A stretch of DNA of 64,000 nt, from NCBI RefSeq assembly GCF_019331715.1, contig NZ_JAHBBG010000002.1, positions 248,001 through 312,000 of the forward strand, written 5' to 3'. Each line of letters opens with the position of its first letter. The stretch's first letter is position 1. Source of the stretch: Bifidobacterium simiiventris. GTDB lineage: Bacteria > Actinomycetota > Actinomycetes > Actinomycetales > Bifidobacteriaceae. The position numbers were made by a program, and so were the translations under genes. This document shows, one piece after another, positions 38,014 to 47,693 of this stretch. The notes beneath the pieces were generated by a model, which was not told the DNA's origin, searched no databases, and was given only the letters and a program-made list of their open reading frames with translations.

Positions 38014-39198
38014 TTACTTGCCGGGATCGGGCTGTGTGTCGTTCGACGATGTGCCGGCATCGCTGGAATCGGACTTGGAATCGTCGGACGAGCCGGACGA
38101 ATCGGACGAATCGGACGACGACGGGGCCTTGCAGGCCGCCGTGCCGGACGTAGATGACGAATCGTCGTCCGACGAAGTGCCCGCATCGCTCTTGCCGTCG
38201 GAGGAAGCGTCCGTGTCCGCATCGCCCGAACCGTTCGTATCCGTGCCGTCGGTGCCTTCGTCCGTCGTGCAGACTGTCAGCAGATCGGTGATGCCGTCGA
38301 CCAGCGAGTCGATCCAGTCGGTCAGGTCGCTCTTGTTTTCCGGCATCTGCTCGCTGACATCGAACACCGGGATATCGGAACGGCCAGCGGTGCCGGTGAT
38401 CATGTTGGTCGCGTCGGACGCCTCCTGCGTGTTGTTGACCAGCAGGTCGACGTCCTTGTCCTCAAGCAGCTTCTGGAACTCCTGCAGATCCGCGGGAGCC
38501 GCTTCGCCCTCGGCGGCGGCCGATGCGGCGTAGCCTTGTGGCGTCTTGTCGGTGAAGCCCATGTCGCTCATCAGATAGTAGGCAACGGATTCGGTCGCGG
38601 CATAGGAGGCGTCCTTATGGGCGGCGGCGAACTCGTCCATCTTCTGCTCGACGGATTGCTCGTCCTGTTGCCAGGCCTTGTACCGCTTGGTGAAGTCGGC
38701 CTTCTTGCTCGGCAGCGCCTTCGAGAACGCGTTGACCAGTTCCTTGGCCATGCCGCTGCGGGCGTCCTTTGAGAACCACAGGTGTGGGTTGTCGCCTTCC
38801 ATCGCGCCCACGATCTGCGCGGCGGATACCGTCACCGTCTTGCGGCCGACGCTTTTCGATGCCCATGTGTCGTAGCCGGCGCCATTGACCACCACGATCT
38901 GCGCCTTCGAGATCTTGGCCACGTCGGAGGTCTTCGGTTCGAAATCGTGTGCGTCGACGCTGGTGGAACTCAGAATCGACGTAACGTTTACATCGTCGCC
39001 GCCGATCTGCTTGGCGAGCGAGCCCCACTGGTTGATTGACGAGATCACCTCGATCGGACCGCTGGTCTCTTCCTGGGATGGTGTCTGGGGTTCGGCTTGC
39101 GGATCGGGTGCCGTGCCGCAGCCGCCGGTCGCGGACATCAGCGCGACGGCGAGCAGCCCCGCGAACGCCTTCACTACACGGGATCCACGAATATCCAT
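38014..39198 (-). CDS. Metal (Mn/Zn) ABC transporter substrate-binding lipoprotein
   Basis: 394 residues from the ATG at 39198 behind GGAGAGG. A lipoprotein signal with lipobox TGGC anchors it to the membrane. It is a cluster A-I binding protein: ligands His in VDAHDFEPK and His in NPHLWF. At the third ligand position it has Glu (ATESVAYYL), as in manganese binders such as PsaA, where zinc binders have His. The usual His-rich loop is absent. The last 70 residues are a disordered Ser/Asp repeat tail. It is transcribed separately from the ATPase and permease, about 145 bases upstream of them. Confidence 0.92.
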   Translation of the reverse strand: MDIRGSRVVKAFAGLLAVALMSATGGCGTAPDPQAEPQTPSQEETSGPIEVISSINQWGSLAKQIGGDDVNVTSILSSTSVDAHDFEPKTSDVAKISKAQIVVVNGAGYDTWASKSVGRKTVTVSAAQIVGAMEGDNPHLWFSKDARSGMAKELVNAFSKALPSKKADFTKRYKAWQQDEQSVEQKMDEFAAAHKDASYAATESVAYYLMSDMGFTDKTPQGYAASAAAEGEAAPADLQEFQKLLEDKDVDLLVNNTQEASDATNMITGTAGRSDIPVFDVSEQMPENKSDLTDWIDSLVDGITDLLTVCTTDEGTDGTDTNGSGDADTDASSDGKSDAGTSSDDDSSSTSGTAACKAPSSSDSSDSSGSSDDSKSDSSDAGTSSNDTQPDPGK

Positions 39199-39274
39199 AT
39201 TGACCAGCCTCTCCGTCAAGTTGTCCGATTGTCCGAATGCCGCAGCGAACGCCGTCATTGACTGCAATCCACGA

Positions 39275-39293
39275 TAGCCTAACGCTAAGGCAA
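39275..39293. promoter_or_regulatory. DtxR-like box between the metal-binding lipoprotein gene and folD
   Basis: TAGCCTAACGCTAAGGC resembles the DtxR/IdeR consensus (TTAGCCTAACCTAA) apart from an extra G. It lies 77-95 bases upstream of the binding-protein start. The match is by eye and is weaker than the Fur-type box. Confidence 0.35.
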
Positions 39294-39319
39294 AGCAACC
39301 CGACACAGGAGGCAGACTC

Positions 39320-40198
39320 ATGGCTATCAGACTCGATGGCAAGCAGACGGCGGCGGACATCAAGCACAATCTGGCCGAGCGCGTGTCGCGGCTGAAGGAA
39401 CGCGGCATCGAGCCCGGACTCGGCACGCTGCTGGTCGGCCAGGACGCCGGCTCGGTCAAGTACGTGGCCGGCAAGCATGCCGACTGCGCCGAGATCGGCG
39501 TGCGGTCCATTAAGCACGAGCTGCCGGCCGACGCGAGCTTCGACGACATCGCGGCCGTCGTGCGCGAGATGAACGACGATCCGACCTGCACCGGCTACAT
39601 CGTCCAGCTGCCGCTGCCCAAGGGCATCGACGAGAACGCGATCATCGACCTGATCGACCCGGCCAAGGACGCGGACGGCATGCACCCGTACAACCTCGGC
39701 GAACTCGTGCTGCACGTGCGCGGCGAGATCACGACCCCGCTGCCGTGCACCCCGCGCGGCGTCATCGAGCTGCTCGGCGCGTACGACATCGACCTCAACG
39801 GCAAGGAGGTGTGCGTGCTCGGCCGCGGCATCACCATCGGACGCACGATCGGCCTCATGCTCACGCGCCGCGCCGTCAACGCGACCGTCACACTGTGCCA
39901 CACCGGCACGCGCGACGTGGCCGACCACATGCGCCGCGCCGACGTGATCGTCGCCGCGATGGGCTCGGCCGGATTCGTCAAGCCGGACATGATCAAGGAT
40001 GGTGCGATCCTGCTCGACGTCGGCGTCTCGCGCGTCTTCGACGAGGAGGCCGGTCGTTGGCGTGTCAAGGGCGACGTGGACAAGGCGTGCTACGACAAGG
40101 CATACGCCTATTCGCCCAACCCGGGCGGTGTCGGCCCCATGACCCGTGCCATGCTCCTCGCCAACGTCGTCGAAATGGCCGAACGCCAGCTTGGCTGA
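39320..40198 (+). CDS. folD: Methylenetetrahydrofolate dehydrogenase/cyclohydrolase
   Basis: Bifunctional NADP-dependent enzyme that converts methylene-THF to formyl-THF. 292 residues from ATG 39320 behind AGGAGG. The catalytic Lys lies in [12 protein letters not shown] near residue 54. Substrate-binding [20 protein letters not shown] and the cofactor loop [16 protein letters not shown] are complete. The C-terminal signature [10 protein letters not shown] is present. Length is normal. Confidence 0.97.
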   Translation: MAIRLDGKQTAADIKHNLAERVSRLKERGIEPGLGTLLVGQDAGSVKYVAGKHADCAEIGVRSIKHELPADASFDDIAAVVREMNDDPTCTGYIVQLPLPKGIDENAIIDLIDPAKDADGMHPYNLGELVLHVRGEITTPLPCTPRGVIELLGAYDIDLNGKEVCVLGRGITIGRTIGLMLTRRAVNATVTLCHTGTRDVADHMRRADVIVAAMGSAGFVKPDMIKDGAILLDVGVSRVFDEEAGRWRVKGDVDKACYDKAYAYSPNPGGVGPMTRAMLLANVVEMAERQLG

Positions 40199-40251
40199 CG
40201 GCTTGCGACACGCCCGAAATATATGGGCAGGGCTACCGGTATTGTTGAGAC

Positions 40252-40277
40252 TTGCGCGTGCGCCAGCATGCGCGCAA
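40252..40277 (+). other. Hairpin in the rpsA leader
   Basis: A 7-bp perfect stem (40252-40258 and 40271-40277) lies 50 bases before the rpsA start codon. A second weak pairing (40276-40282 with 40307-40313) brings it near the start. There is no recognisable ribosome site, which is usual for S1 genes and consistent with autoregulation. Confidence 0.4.
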
Positions 40278-40327
40278 TAACTGAAGAACGATTTTATCCA
40301 CCAACTAGTTATTAAGAAACCACATTA

Positions 40328-41800
40328 ATGGCAGAGAACAATAACGAAGTCGCCAAGGTCGCCATCAACGACATCGGCACCGAAGAGGACTTCATCAAGG
40401 CAGTCGATTCCACCATCAAGAACTTCGATGATGGTGATCTGGTCGAGGGTACCGTCGTCAAGGTCGATCGTGACGAGGTCCTGGTCGACATCGGCTACAA
40501 GACCGAGGGTGTGATCCCCTCCCGCGAACTTTCCATCAAGAAGGATGTCGATCCGGACGAGGTCGTCGAGGTCGGCGATCCGATCGAGGCCCTTGTCGTC
40601 ACCAAGGAAGACAAGGAAGGCCGTCTGATCCTGTCCAAGAAGCGTGCTCAGTACGAGCGTGCCTGGGGCGACATCGAGAAGATCAAGGAAGCTGACGGCG
40701 TTGTTGAGGGCACCGTAATCGAAGCCGTCAAGGGCGGCCTCATCGTGGACATCGGCCTGCGCGGCTTCCTGCCGGCGTCGCTGGTCGAAATGCGCCGCGT
40801 CCGTGATCTTTCCCCGTACATCGGCCAGAAGATCAAGGCCAAGATCCTGGAGCTCGACAAGAACCGCAACAACGTGGTCCTGTCCCGCCGCCAGTACCTC
40901 GAGGAGACCCAGTCCGAAGTGCGCGAGACCTTCCTCTCGCAGCTCAAGAAGGGCCAGATCCGCGAAGGTGTTGTCTCCTCCATCGTCAACTTCGGCGCGT
41001 TTGTCGATCTCGGTGGCGTTGACGGCCTGATCCACGTCTCCGAGCTGTCCTGGAAGCACATCGACCACCCGTCCGAGGTCGTCAAGGTCGGCGACAAGGT
41101 TACCGTCGAGGTCCTCGACGTCGATCTGGACCGCGAGCGCATCTCCCTGTCGCTCAAGGCCACCCAGGAGGATCCGTGGCAGCGCTTCGCTCGCACCCAC
41201 GTCCCCGGCCAGATCGTCAAGGGCAAGGTCACCAAGATCGTCCAGTTCGGCGTGTTCATCTCCGTTGAGGACGGCATCGAGGGCCTGGTGCACATCTCCG
41301 AGCTCGCGAACCGTCACGTCGAGAACCCGGAGACCGTCGTCAAGCCGGGCGAAGAGGTGTTCGTCAAGGTGATCGACGTCGATCTCGATCGTCGCCGCAT
41401 CTCCCTGTCCCTCAAGCAGGCCAACGACTCCGTCGATCCGAACTCCGAGGACTTCGATCCGGCGCTGTACGGCATGCCGGCCGAGTACGACGAGGAAGGC
41501 AACTACAAGTATCCGGAAGGCTTCGACCCGAACACCAACGAGTGGATCGCCGGCTACGAGAAGCAGCGCGAGGAGTGGGAGGCCCAGTACGCGGCCGCCC
41601 ACGACCTGTGGGAGCAGCACAAGGCGTTCGTCGCCAAGGAGCTGGAGAACGCCGCTGCTTCGGCCGCCGAGGATGGTCAGGCTCCGAAGGAGGAGAAGGT
41701 CGAGGAGACCTCCAACTACTCTTCCGAGTCCACCTCCACCGGCACCCTCGCCGACTCCGATCAGCTCGCCGCCCTGCGCGACCAGCTGCTCGGCAAGTGA
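40328..41800 (+). CDS. rpsA: 30S ribosomal protein S1
   Basis: 490 residues with four S1 RNA-binding domains beginning near residues 36, 122, 210 and 295 (for example GQIREGVVSSIVNFGAFVDLG), the usual actinobacterial number. An acidic C-terminal tail of about 110 residues follows. S1 brings mRNA to the 30S subunit, most of all mRNAs with weak ribosome sites. Codon use is strongly biased like eno and pyk, fitting high expression. ATG 40328 lacks a ribosome site. A leader hairpin lies upstream. Confidence 0.98.
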   Translation: MAENNNEVAKVAINDIGTEEDFIKAVDSTIKNFDDGDLVEGTVVKVDRDEVLVDIGYKTEGVIPSRELSIKKDVDPDEVVEVGDPIEALVVTKEDKEGRLILSKKRAQYERAWGDIEKIKEADGVVEGTVIEAVKGGLIVDIGLRGFLPASLVEMRRVRDLSPYIGQKIKAKILELDKNRNNVVLSRRQYLEETQSEVRETFLSQLKKGQIREGVVSSIVNFGAFVDLGGVDGLIHVSELSWKHIDHPSEVVKVGDKVTVEVLDVDLDRERISLSLKATQEDPWQRFARTHVPGQIVKGKVTKIVQFGVFISVEDGIEGLVHISELANRHVENPETVVKPGEEVFVKVIDVDLDRRRISLSLKQANDSVDPNSEDFDPALYGMPAEYDEEGNYKYPEGFDPNTNEWIAGYEKQREEWEAQYAAAHDLWEQHKAFVAKELENAAASAAEDGQAPKEEKVEETSNYSSESTSTGTLADSDQLAALRDQLLGK

Positions 41801-41852
41801 GCATCGCCTGAACGAGAAGAAGTGATTCAGTACTGATCCATCGGTCTGAATG

Positions 41853-41883
41853 AGAAGCCCGATCCCTATGGGGTCGGGCTTCT
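41853..41883 (+). terminator. rpsA terminator
   Basis: A 14-bp stem (41853-41866 and 41870-41883, one G-U pair) with a short loop is followed by TGCG. The T tract is poor. Confidence 0.75.
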
Positions 41884-41930
41884 TGCGTATATGCCGAGGC
41901 GCGTGGCCGTCACGGTGGTTCGTCTCGCGC

Positions 41931-41936
41931 TACCAT
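41931..41936 (+). promoter_or_regulatory. -10 element for a leaderless coaE mRNA
   Basis: TACCAT lies 7 bases before GTG 41944, with no ribosome site. Confidence 0.4.
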
Positions 41937-41943
41937 GTGAGAC

Positions 41944-42606
41944 GTGATAGTGAGGATCGGACTGACCGGTGGGATTGCGGCTGGCAAAAGCACGGTGGCA
42001 CGACGGTTGCGCGAGCTTGGCGCGGCGGTGATCGACTATGATGCGTTGGCTCGACTGGTCGTCGCCCCCGGCGGGGATGGTCTGCGCAGGATCGTCGACG
42101 AGTTCGGCCCGGACGCGTTGACCGATGATGGCGAACTGAACCGTGCATGGATGGCGGCGCATGTGTTTGGGACACATGCACCGGCAGGTGCGCGGGAGCG
42201 TCTCGATGCGATCGAACATCCGTTGATCTATGACGAAGCGGCGAGGGCGGAACGCGAGGCGATTGCCGCGTTCGATCGTGCCGGTGCCGGTGCCGGTGCC
42301 GACAACGGTGACGGGACGCTGGTCGTCGTGCATGATGTGCCGCTGCTGGCCGAGGTGATCGGGACGATTCCGTTCCGGTTCGACCATATCGTGACGGTCG
42401 AGGCGCCGGTCGACGTACGCATCGCGCGCATGATGGGGGAGCGCGGCATGAGCCGCGAACAGGCCGAAGGACGCATTCGGCATCAGAGCGATGAGGCGAC
42501 GCGCCGAGGAATCGCCGATATCGTAGTGGATTCCACACAATCTATAGAACAAATGTTCGATATTGTTGATAGGCTGTATGTCAACTGGATCAGCCGGAAG
42601 GAGTAA
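41944..42606 (+). CDS. coaE: Dephospho-CoA kinase
   Basis: Last step of coenzyme A synthesis. 220 residues from GTG 41944. The P-loop [14 protein letters not shown] is at residue 6-19, the substrate-binding VIDYDALAR near 33 and the ATP-lid Arg-containing [17 protein letters not shown] near 160. Residues near 113 are encoded by four copies of the hexamer GTGCCG (Ala-Gly repeats), an insertion in a surface loop. The gene overlaps the uvrB start region by TAATG, so the two are co-translated. Confidence 0.95.
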   Translation: MIVRIGLTGGIAAGKSTVARRLRELGAAVIDYDALARLVVAPGGDGLRRIVDEFGPDALTDDGELNRAWMAAHVFGTHAPAGARERLDAIEHPLIYDEAARAEREAIAAFDRAGAGAGADNGDGTLVVVHDVPLLAEVIGTIPFRFDHIVTVEAPVDVRIARMMGERGMSREQAEGRIRHQSDEATRRGIADIVVDSTQSIEQMFDIVDRLYVNWISRKE

Positions 42607-42608
42607 TG

Positions 42609-44720
42609 ATGGGCTTCAATATCGAACGATCGAACAAGCCGTTCGTCGTCAAGTCGCCGTACAAGCCATCCGGCGACCAGCCGCAGGCCATCGAGGAACT
42701 GGCCACACGCATCGAGAACGGCGAGAACGACGTCGTGCTCATGGGCGCGACCGGCACCGGCAAGACCGCGACGACCGCATGGCTGATCGAACGGTTGCAG
42801 CGGCCGACGCTCATCATCGAACCGAACAAGACGCTGGCCGCGCAGCTGTGCGCCGAGTTCCGCGAACTCATGCCGGACAACGCGGTGAGCTACTTCGTGA
42901 GCTACTACGACTACTACCAGCCCGAGGCGTATATCCCGCAGACCGACACCTACATCGAGAAGGACTCCAACATCAACGACGATGTGGAACGTCTGCGCCA
43001 CGCCGCCACCGCGAACCTGCTGACCCGGCGCGACTGCGTGGTCGTCGCCACCGTGTCTTGCATCTATGGCCTCGGCACGCCGGAGGAATACGCCGGGCGC
43101 ATGCTGTTCCTCAAGGAGGGGCAGGAGATCAACCGCGACGATCTGCTGCGCCAGTTCGTCGCCATGCAGTACAAACGCAACGACATCGCGTTCACGCGCG
43201 GTACGTTCCGCGTGCGCGGCGACACCGTCGAGATCATTCCCGTCTACGAGGAGCTGGCCATCCGCATCGAGTTCTTCGGCGACGAGATCGACCGCATCTC
43301 CACCCTGCACCCGCTGACCGGCGACGTGATCGATCACGAGAGCGAAGTGCACATCTTCCCGGCCTCGCATTACGTGGCCGGCCCCGAGCGCATGGAACGG
43401 GCTCTCAAGACCATCCAGCAGGAGCTGGACGAGCGCACCGCTCAGCTGCGCAAACAGGGCAAGGAGCTCGAGGCGCAACGGCTCACCATGCGCACCACCT
43501 ATGACCTCGAGATGCTCGCACAGGTGGGCGTATGCTCCGGCGTGGAGAACTATTCACGGCATTTCGACGGCCGCGCTCCCGGCACGCCGCCGCACACGCT
43601 GCTCGACTTCTTCCCCGACGACTTCCTGCTCGTCATCGACGAATCCCACGTGACCGTGCCGCAGATCGGCGCGATGTACGAAGGCGACGCCTCACGCAAG
43701 CGCACGCTCGTGGACTTCGGGTTCCGCCTGCCGTCCGCGATGGACAACCGGCCGCTCAAATGGCCGGAGTTCCTGGAACGCGTCGGACAGACCGTCTACC
43801 TGTCCGCCACGCCCGGCGACTACGAACTGGGGCTGTCCGACGGCGTGGTCGAACAGATCATCCGACCGACCGGCCTGCTGGACCCGAAGGTCGAAGTGCG
43901 CCCCACCAAAGGGCAGATCGACGACCTGCTTGCCGAGATCAAGGATCGCGTCGCCAAACACGAGCGAGCGCTCGTGACGACCCTGACCAAGAAAATGGCC
44001 GAGGATCTGACTGACTACCTGCTCGAACGCGGAATCAAGGTCGAATACCTGCATTCCGACGTGGACACGCTGCGGCGCGTCGAACTGCTGCGAGAGCTGC
44101 GCGAAGGCAAGATCGACGTGATCGTCGGCATCAACCTGCTGCGCGAGGGCCTCGATCTGCCGGAGGTGTCGCTCGTGGCGATCCTTGACGCCGACAAGGA
44201 GGGCTTCCTGCGTTCGTATCGTTCGCTTATCCAGACGATCGGCCGCGCGGCGAGAAACGTGTCCGGCACGGTCATCATGTACGCCGACGAGACGACCGAC
44301 GCGATGCACAAGGCCATCGATGAGACCGAACGCCGCCGCGCCAAGCAGATCGCGTACAACAAGGAACATCACATCGACCCGAAGCCGCTGATCAAGAAGA
44401 TCAGCGACGTCAACGACATGCTTGCCAAGGAGGACGTGGATACGCAGACGTTGCTGGCCGGCGGATACCGCAACGCCGGCAAGGCCGGCAACACGCATCT
44501 CGGCGTGCCGACGCTCGACAAGGACGAGGCCGACAAGCGGCATGAGGAGATCCTCAAGGCCGGGCTGCCGGCGCAGGACCTCGCCGACCTGATCCGCCAG
44601 CTGAGCGAACAGATGCACACCGCCGCCGAACAGCTCCAGTTCGAGCTGGCCGCCCGCCTACGCGACGAGATCCGCGATCTCAAAAAAGAACTCAGGGGGA
44701 TGACCGAGGCGAATAAGTGA
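42609..44720 (+). CDS. uvrB: UvrABC excinuclease subunit B
   Basis: Central DNA helicase-like subunit of nucleotide excision repair. 703 residues from ATG 42609, which has AAGGAG at 5 bases; ATG 42606 overlaps the coaE stop and is the alternative. Walker [12 protein letters not shown] is near residue 46, the beta-hairpin that clamps damaged DNA is [18 protein letters not shown] near 96. DEXH-like VIDESH, helicase motifs and the C-terminal UVR motif ([21 protein letters not shown]) are intact. The last codons are repeated downstream at 44766. Confidence 0.97.
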   Translation: MGFNIERSNKPFVVKSPYKPSGDQPQAIEELATRIENGENDVVLMGATGTGKTATTAWLIERLQRPTLIIEPNKTLAAQLCAEFRELMPDNAVSYFVSYYDYYQPEAYIPQTDTYIEKDSNINDDVERLRHAATANLLTRRDCVVVATVSCIYGLGTPEEYAGRMLFLKEGQEINRDDLLRQFVAMQYKRNDIAFTRGTFRVRGDTVEIIPVYEELAIRIEFFGDEIDRISTLHPLTGDVIDHESEVHIFPASHYVAGPERMERALKTIQQELDERTAQLRKQGKELEAQRLTMRTTYDLEMLAQVGVCSGVENYSRHFDGRAPGTPPHTLLDFFPDDFLLVIDESHVTVPQIGAMYEGDASRKRTLVDFGFRLPSAMDNRPLKWPEFLERVGQTVYLSATPGDYELGLSDGVVEQIIRPTGLLDPKVEVRPTKGQIDDLLAEIKDRVAKHERALVTTLTKKMAEDLTDYLLERGIKVEYLHSDVDTLRRVELLRELREGKIDVIVGINLLREGLDLPEVSLVAILDADKEGFLRSYRSLIQTIGRAARNVSGTVIMYADETTDAMHKAIDETERRRAKQIAYNKEHHIDPKPLIKKISDVNDMLAKEDVDTQTLLAGGYRNAGKAGNTHLGVPTLDKDEADKRHEEILKAGLPAQDLADLIRQLSEQMHTAAEQLQFELAARLRDEIRDLKKELRGMTEANK

Positions 44721-44890
44721 GCCTCGGTAGCAGCGAGCAGCGGTAGCGTCGCGAGCGTCGCATGTGATGCCGAGGCAAATAAGTGAACTTCGGCCCCGGC
44801 TCGGGACCGGGTGCACGCTCCCTCAGTCAGCCTGCGGCTGCCAGCTCCCTCAGCCGAGGGAGCCGAGGCTCGCTATGCTCGCTGAAGTAG
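44701..44890. repeat. Duplicated uvrB tail followed by a palindromic intergenic element
   Basis: Sequence around the uvrB stop (44701-44727) is repeated imperfectly at 44766-44793, including the stop codon. The following 90 bases contain several short inverted repeats: CTCCCTCAG twice, with CCGAGGGAG and GAGGCTCG-type arms between and after. It looks like a small REP-like element that inserted at, or copied, the gene end. No coding potential. Confidence 0.55.
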
Positions 44891-44919
44891 CGTCAGCGCC
44901 TGTTCATATGCTGGGAGTC

Positions 44920-45912
44920 ATGTCTGAAACCCCTGTAGTGTTTATGGTCGCCACGTTCGTGGTGCTCGCGGCGTTCTTCGTCGTGGATCTGTTCGTCATC
45001 GGGCGCAAACCGCACGTGCCGTCCACCAAGGAGTGCCTGCAGCATATCGCGTTCTTCGTGGTCGCCGCCCTGATCTTCGGCGGCATCATGTGGGCCGTCG
45101 CCGGTTCCAAGCCGGCCATCGAGTTCTATTCCGGCTGGCTTACCGAATACTCGCTGAGCATCGATAACCTGTTCGTGTTCGTCATCATCATGTCGAACTT
45201 CGCTGTGCCGAAAGTCCTGCAGAAGTACGTGCTGTCGGTCGGCATCACCGTCGCTCTGATCCTGCGCGGCATCTTCATCCTCATCGGCGCCGCGCTCATC
45301 GAACGGTTCACCTGGATCTTCTTCCTCTTCGGCGCGTTCCTCATCGTCACCGCGATCAAGCTCGTCACTGGCGGCGACGATGACGAGGAATACCATGAGA
45401 ACGGCATCATCAAGGCCTTGCGCAAGGTCATGAGGATCTCCGACGAATACGACGGCGAGAAGCTGCGCACCGAGAAGAACGGCGTCAAGTACTTCACCCC
45501 GATGCTCGTCGTGTTCCTCGCCATCGGTACCACCGACGTCATGTTCGCCTTCGACTCGATCCCCGCGATCTTCGGCCTGACCAAGGACCCGTTCATCGTG
45601 TTCACCTCCAACGTGTTCGCCCTGCTCGGCCTGCAGCAGCTTTACTTCCTGCTTGGCGCGCTGCTCGACAAGCTCGTCTACCTGCCGCTTGGTCTGTCCA
45701 TCGTGCTCGGCTTCATCGGCATCAAGCTCATCATGGAGGCGCTGCACGGCAATTCGCTGCCGTTCCTCAACGGCGGACAGCCCATCGCATGGGTGCCGGA
45801 GGTGCCGACGTGGTTGTCGCTCGCGGTTATCATCCTGGCGATCGGCGGGGCCGCCGTGGCCAGCGTGCTCAAGATGAAGTCGCTGGAAACCACGGACGCC
45901 AAGAACGCGTGA
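44920..45912 (+). CDS. TerC family integral membrane protein
   Basis: 330 residues from ATG 44920, with GGGAG close upstream; ATG 44908 is the alternative. Seven to nine membrane spans with the TerC/Alx signatures: TEYSLSIDNLFVFVIIMSNF near residue 70, the matching FLAIGTTDVMFAFDSIPAIFG near 210, and TSNVFALLGLQQLYFLLG. The buried Asp residues are conserved and thought to bind metal. Alx/TerC proteins act in metal (mostly manganese) and pH homeostasis. A loop of about 50 charged residues faces the cytoplasm. Confidence 0.94.
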   Translation: MSETPVVFMVATFVVLAAFFVVDLFVIGRKPHVPSTKECLQHIAFFVVAALIFGGIMWAVAGSKPAIEFYSGWLTEYSLSIDNLFVFVIIMSNFAVPKVLQKYVLSVGITVALILRGIFILIGAALIERFTWIFFLFGAFLIVTAIKLVTGGDDDEEYHENGIIKALRKVMRISDEYDGEKLRTEKNGVKYFTPMLVVFLAIGTTDVMFAFDSIPAIFGLTKDPFIVFTSNVFALLGLQQLYFLLGALLDKLVYLPLGLSIVLGFIGIKLIMEALHGNSLPFLNGGQPIAWVPEVPTWLSLAVIILAIGGAAVASVLKMKSLETTDAKNA

Positions 45913-45935
45913 TGAACTGTTGCTGAACAGTGCGG

Positions 45936-45973
45936 AACCCGTTGCATGAACCCTTGTCGTGCAACGGGTTTTG
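45936..45973 (+). terminator. TerC gene terminator
   Basis: A perfect 11-bp stem (45936-45946 and 45960-45970) is followed by TTGC; the T run begins within the stem end (GGGTTTT). Confidence 0.85.
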
Positions 45974-46002
45974 CATTATCCGGTGGCTTTGCGTTACAAT
46001 AT

Positions 46003-46016
46003 TGTGAGCGCTCACA
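46003..46016. promoter_or_regulatory. LacI-family palindromic operator upstream of pyk
   Basis: The same 14-base palindrome as before eno (TGTGAGCGCTCACA), here extended to TTGTGAGCGCTCACAA. Its centre lies 48.5 bases before a candidate -10 TAGACT (46058-46063), almost the same spacing as at eno. Confidence 0.75.
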
Positions 46017-46124
46017 ACACACCGCAAAAAACAGTGGCCGTGTTCGTCGTGTGCTAGTAGACTGAACCTCGGCAGCCGGGCCATCCCGGGTCCGGCAAAA
46101 CAAGATAGGAATAGGCAGGCATTC

Positions 46125-47567
46125 ATGCGTAAAGCCAAGATCGTTGACACCATCGGTCCCGCGACCGAATCTCTCGAGGGCATCACCAAGCTCGTCGAAG
46201 CGGGTATGGACGTCGCTCGTCTGAACCGCTCCCACGGCACCCCGGAGGATCACCTTCGCGTCTACAACAACGTGCGCGAAGCCTCCAAGGCCACCGGTCG
46301 CAACGTCGCTGCGCTGGTCGACCTTCAGGGCCCGAAGATCCGCTGCGGCTGGTTCAAGAAGAACGCCGAGGGCGAGGACAAGGTCCAGCTCCAGCTTGGC
46401 CAGGAGTTCATCATCACCACCGATGATGTCGAAGGCGACGAGCACATCACCTCCACCACCTTCAAGGGCCTGCCGGGCGATTGCCACCCGGGCGACCCGA
46501 TCCTGATCGACGACGGCAAGGTCCGCCTCGAGGTCACCAAGGTCGAGGGCAACAACGTGTACACCAAGGTTGTCGTGGCCGGTCCGGTGTCCTCCCACAA
46601 GGGCATCAACCTGCCGGGTGTCGCCGTTTCCCTGCCGGCCCTGACCGAGAAGGACGAGGCCGATCTGCGTTGGGCCATCCGCACCGGCGCCGACATCATC
46701 GCCATGTCCTTCGTGCGCTTCGCGACCGACATCGACCGCGCCCACGAGATCATGGACGAGGAAGGCCGCCGCATCCCGATCGTCGCCAAGATCGAGAAGC
46801 CGCAGGCCCTCGAGAACCTCGAGGAGATCGTCAAGACCTTCGACGGCGTCATGGCCGCCCGTGGCGACATGGCCGTCGAGTGCCCGCTCGAAGAGGTCCC
46901 GCTGGCCACCAAGCGCATCATCGAGCTGGCCCGCCAGTACGCCAAGCCGGTCATCGTGGCCACCGAAGTCCTCGGCTCCATGGTCCACTCCCCGGTGCCG
47001 TCTCGCGCTGAGGCCTCTGACTGCGCCAACGCCGTCCTCGACGGCGCCGACGCGACCATGACCTCCAACGAGACCGCCGTCGGCGAGTACCCGACCGAGA
47101 CCGTCGCCACCATGTCCCGCATCTCCGGCTTCGCCACCGAGCACGGCTTCGACCGCATCCCGGAGCTGAAGAACCTCGACATGTCCTCCACCGGTGCCGT
47201 CTCCTCCGCCGCCGTCGACCTGGCCGACAAGCTCAACGCCAAGGCCATCGTCGCCTACACCCAGACCGGCAACACCGTGCACCGCGTCTCCCGCGAGCGC
47301 CCGGCCGCCCCGATCTACGGCATTACCAACAACGAGCACACCTACCACTGGCTCGCGCTGTCCTGGGGCACCGAGGCGTTCTACGTCCCGGAGGACTACC
47401 ACGATAAGTCCCGCAAGGATCTCATGGCTTACACCGACACCATCCTCAAGAAGGCCGGTAAGGTCTCCGATGGCGACAAGATCGTCGTGCTGAGCTCCGC
47501 TCAGGGTGAGCACTCCGCCGGCTCCACCGACACCATCTACGTGCACACCGTCGGCAACGCCGAGTGA
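46125..47567 (+). CDS. pyk: Pyruvate kinase
   Basis: Transfers phosphate from PEP to ADP, yielding pyruvate and ATP. 480 residues from ATG 46125. K+/Mg site motifs are visible: KIVDTIGPATES at the N-terminus, AGMDVARLNRSHG, DLQGPKIRCG, the catalytic Lys in IVAKIEKPQALENLEE near 222 and MAARGDMAVECP. The B domain and C-terminal allosteric domain (TQTGNTVHRVSRERP) are complete. Codon use is highly biased. A LacI-type operator identical to that of eno lies upstream. Confidence 0.98.
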   Translation: MRKAKIVDTIGPATESLEGITKLVEAGMDVARLNRSHGTPEDHLRVYNNVREASKATGRNVAALVDLQGPKIRCGWFKKNAEGEDKVQLQLGQEFIITTDDVEGDEHITSTTFKGLPGDCHPGDPILIDDGKVRLEVTKVEGNNVYTKVVVAGPVSSHKGINLPGVAVSLPALTEKDEADLRWAIRTGADIIAMSFVRFATDIDRAHEIMDEEGRRIPIVAKIEKPQALENLEEIVKTFDGVMAARGDMAVECPLEEVPLATKRIIELARQYAKPVIVATEVLGSMVHSPVPSRAEASDCANAVLDGADATMTSNETAVGEYPTETVATMSRISGFATEHGFDRIPELKNLDMSSTGAVSSAAVDLADKLNAKAIVAYTQTGNTVHRVSRERPAAPIYGITNNEHTYHWLALSWGTEAFYVPEDYHDKSRKDLMAYTDTILKKAGKVSDGDKIVVLSSAQGEHSAGSTDTIYVHTVGNAE

Positions 47568-47601
47568 GCGTAGCGGTATCGCGCTAGTGTCCATCGCATA
47601 G

Positions 47602-47642
47602 AACGAAGGAACCCCATCCACAGCGGATGGGGTTCCTTCGTT
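47602..47642 (+). terminator. pyk terminator
   Basis: A perfect 18-bp stem (47602-47619 and 47625-47642) with a 5-base loop is followed by TGTTT. Confidence 0.92.
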
Positions 47643-47693
47643 TGTTTCGAGCATCGGATGATGCCGAACGACAATGCCGAATCGCCGGATCGA

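Noticed and set aside
45678..47654. 658-codon minus-strand frame across pyk
   Set aside because: Antisense shadow caused by the strong codon bias of pyk; Gly/Val/Asp-rich with no motif.
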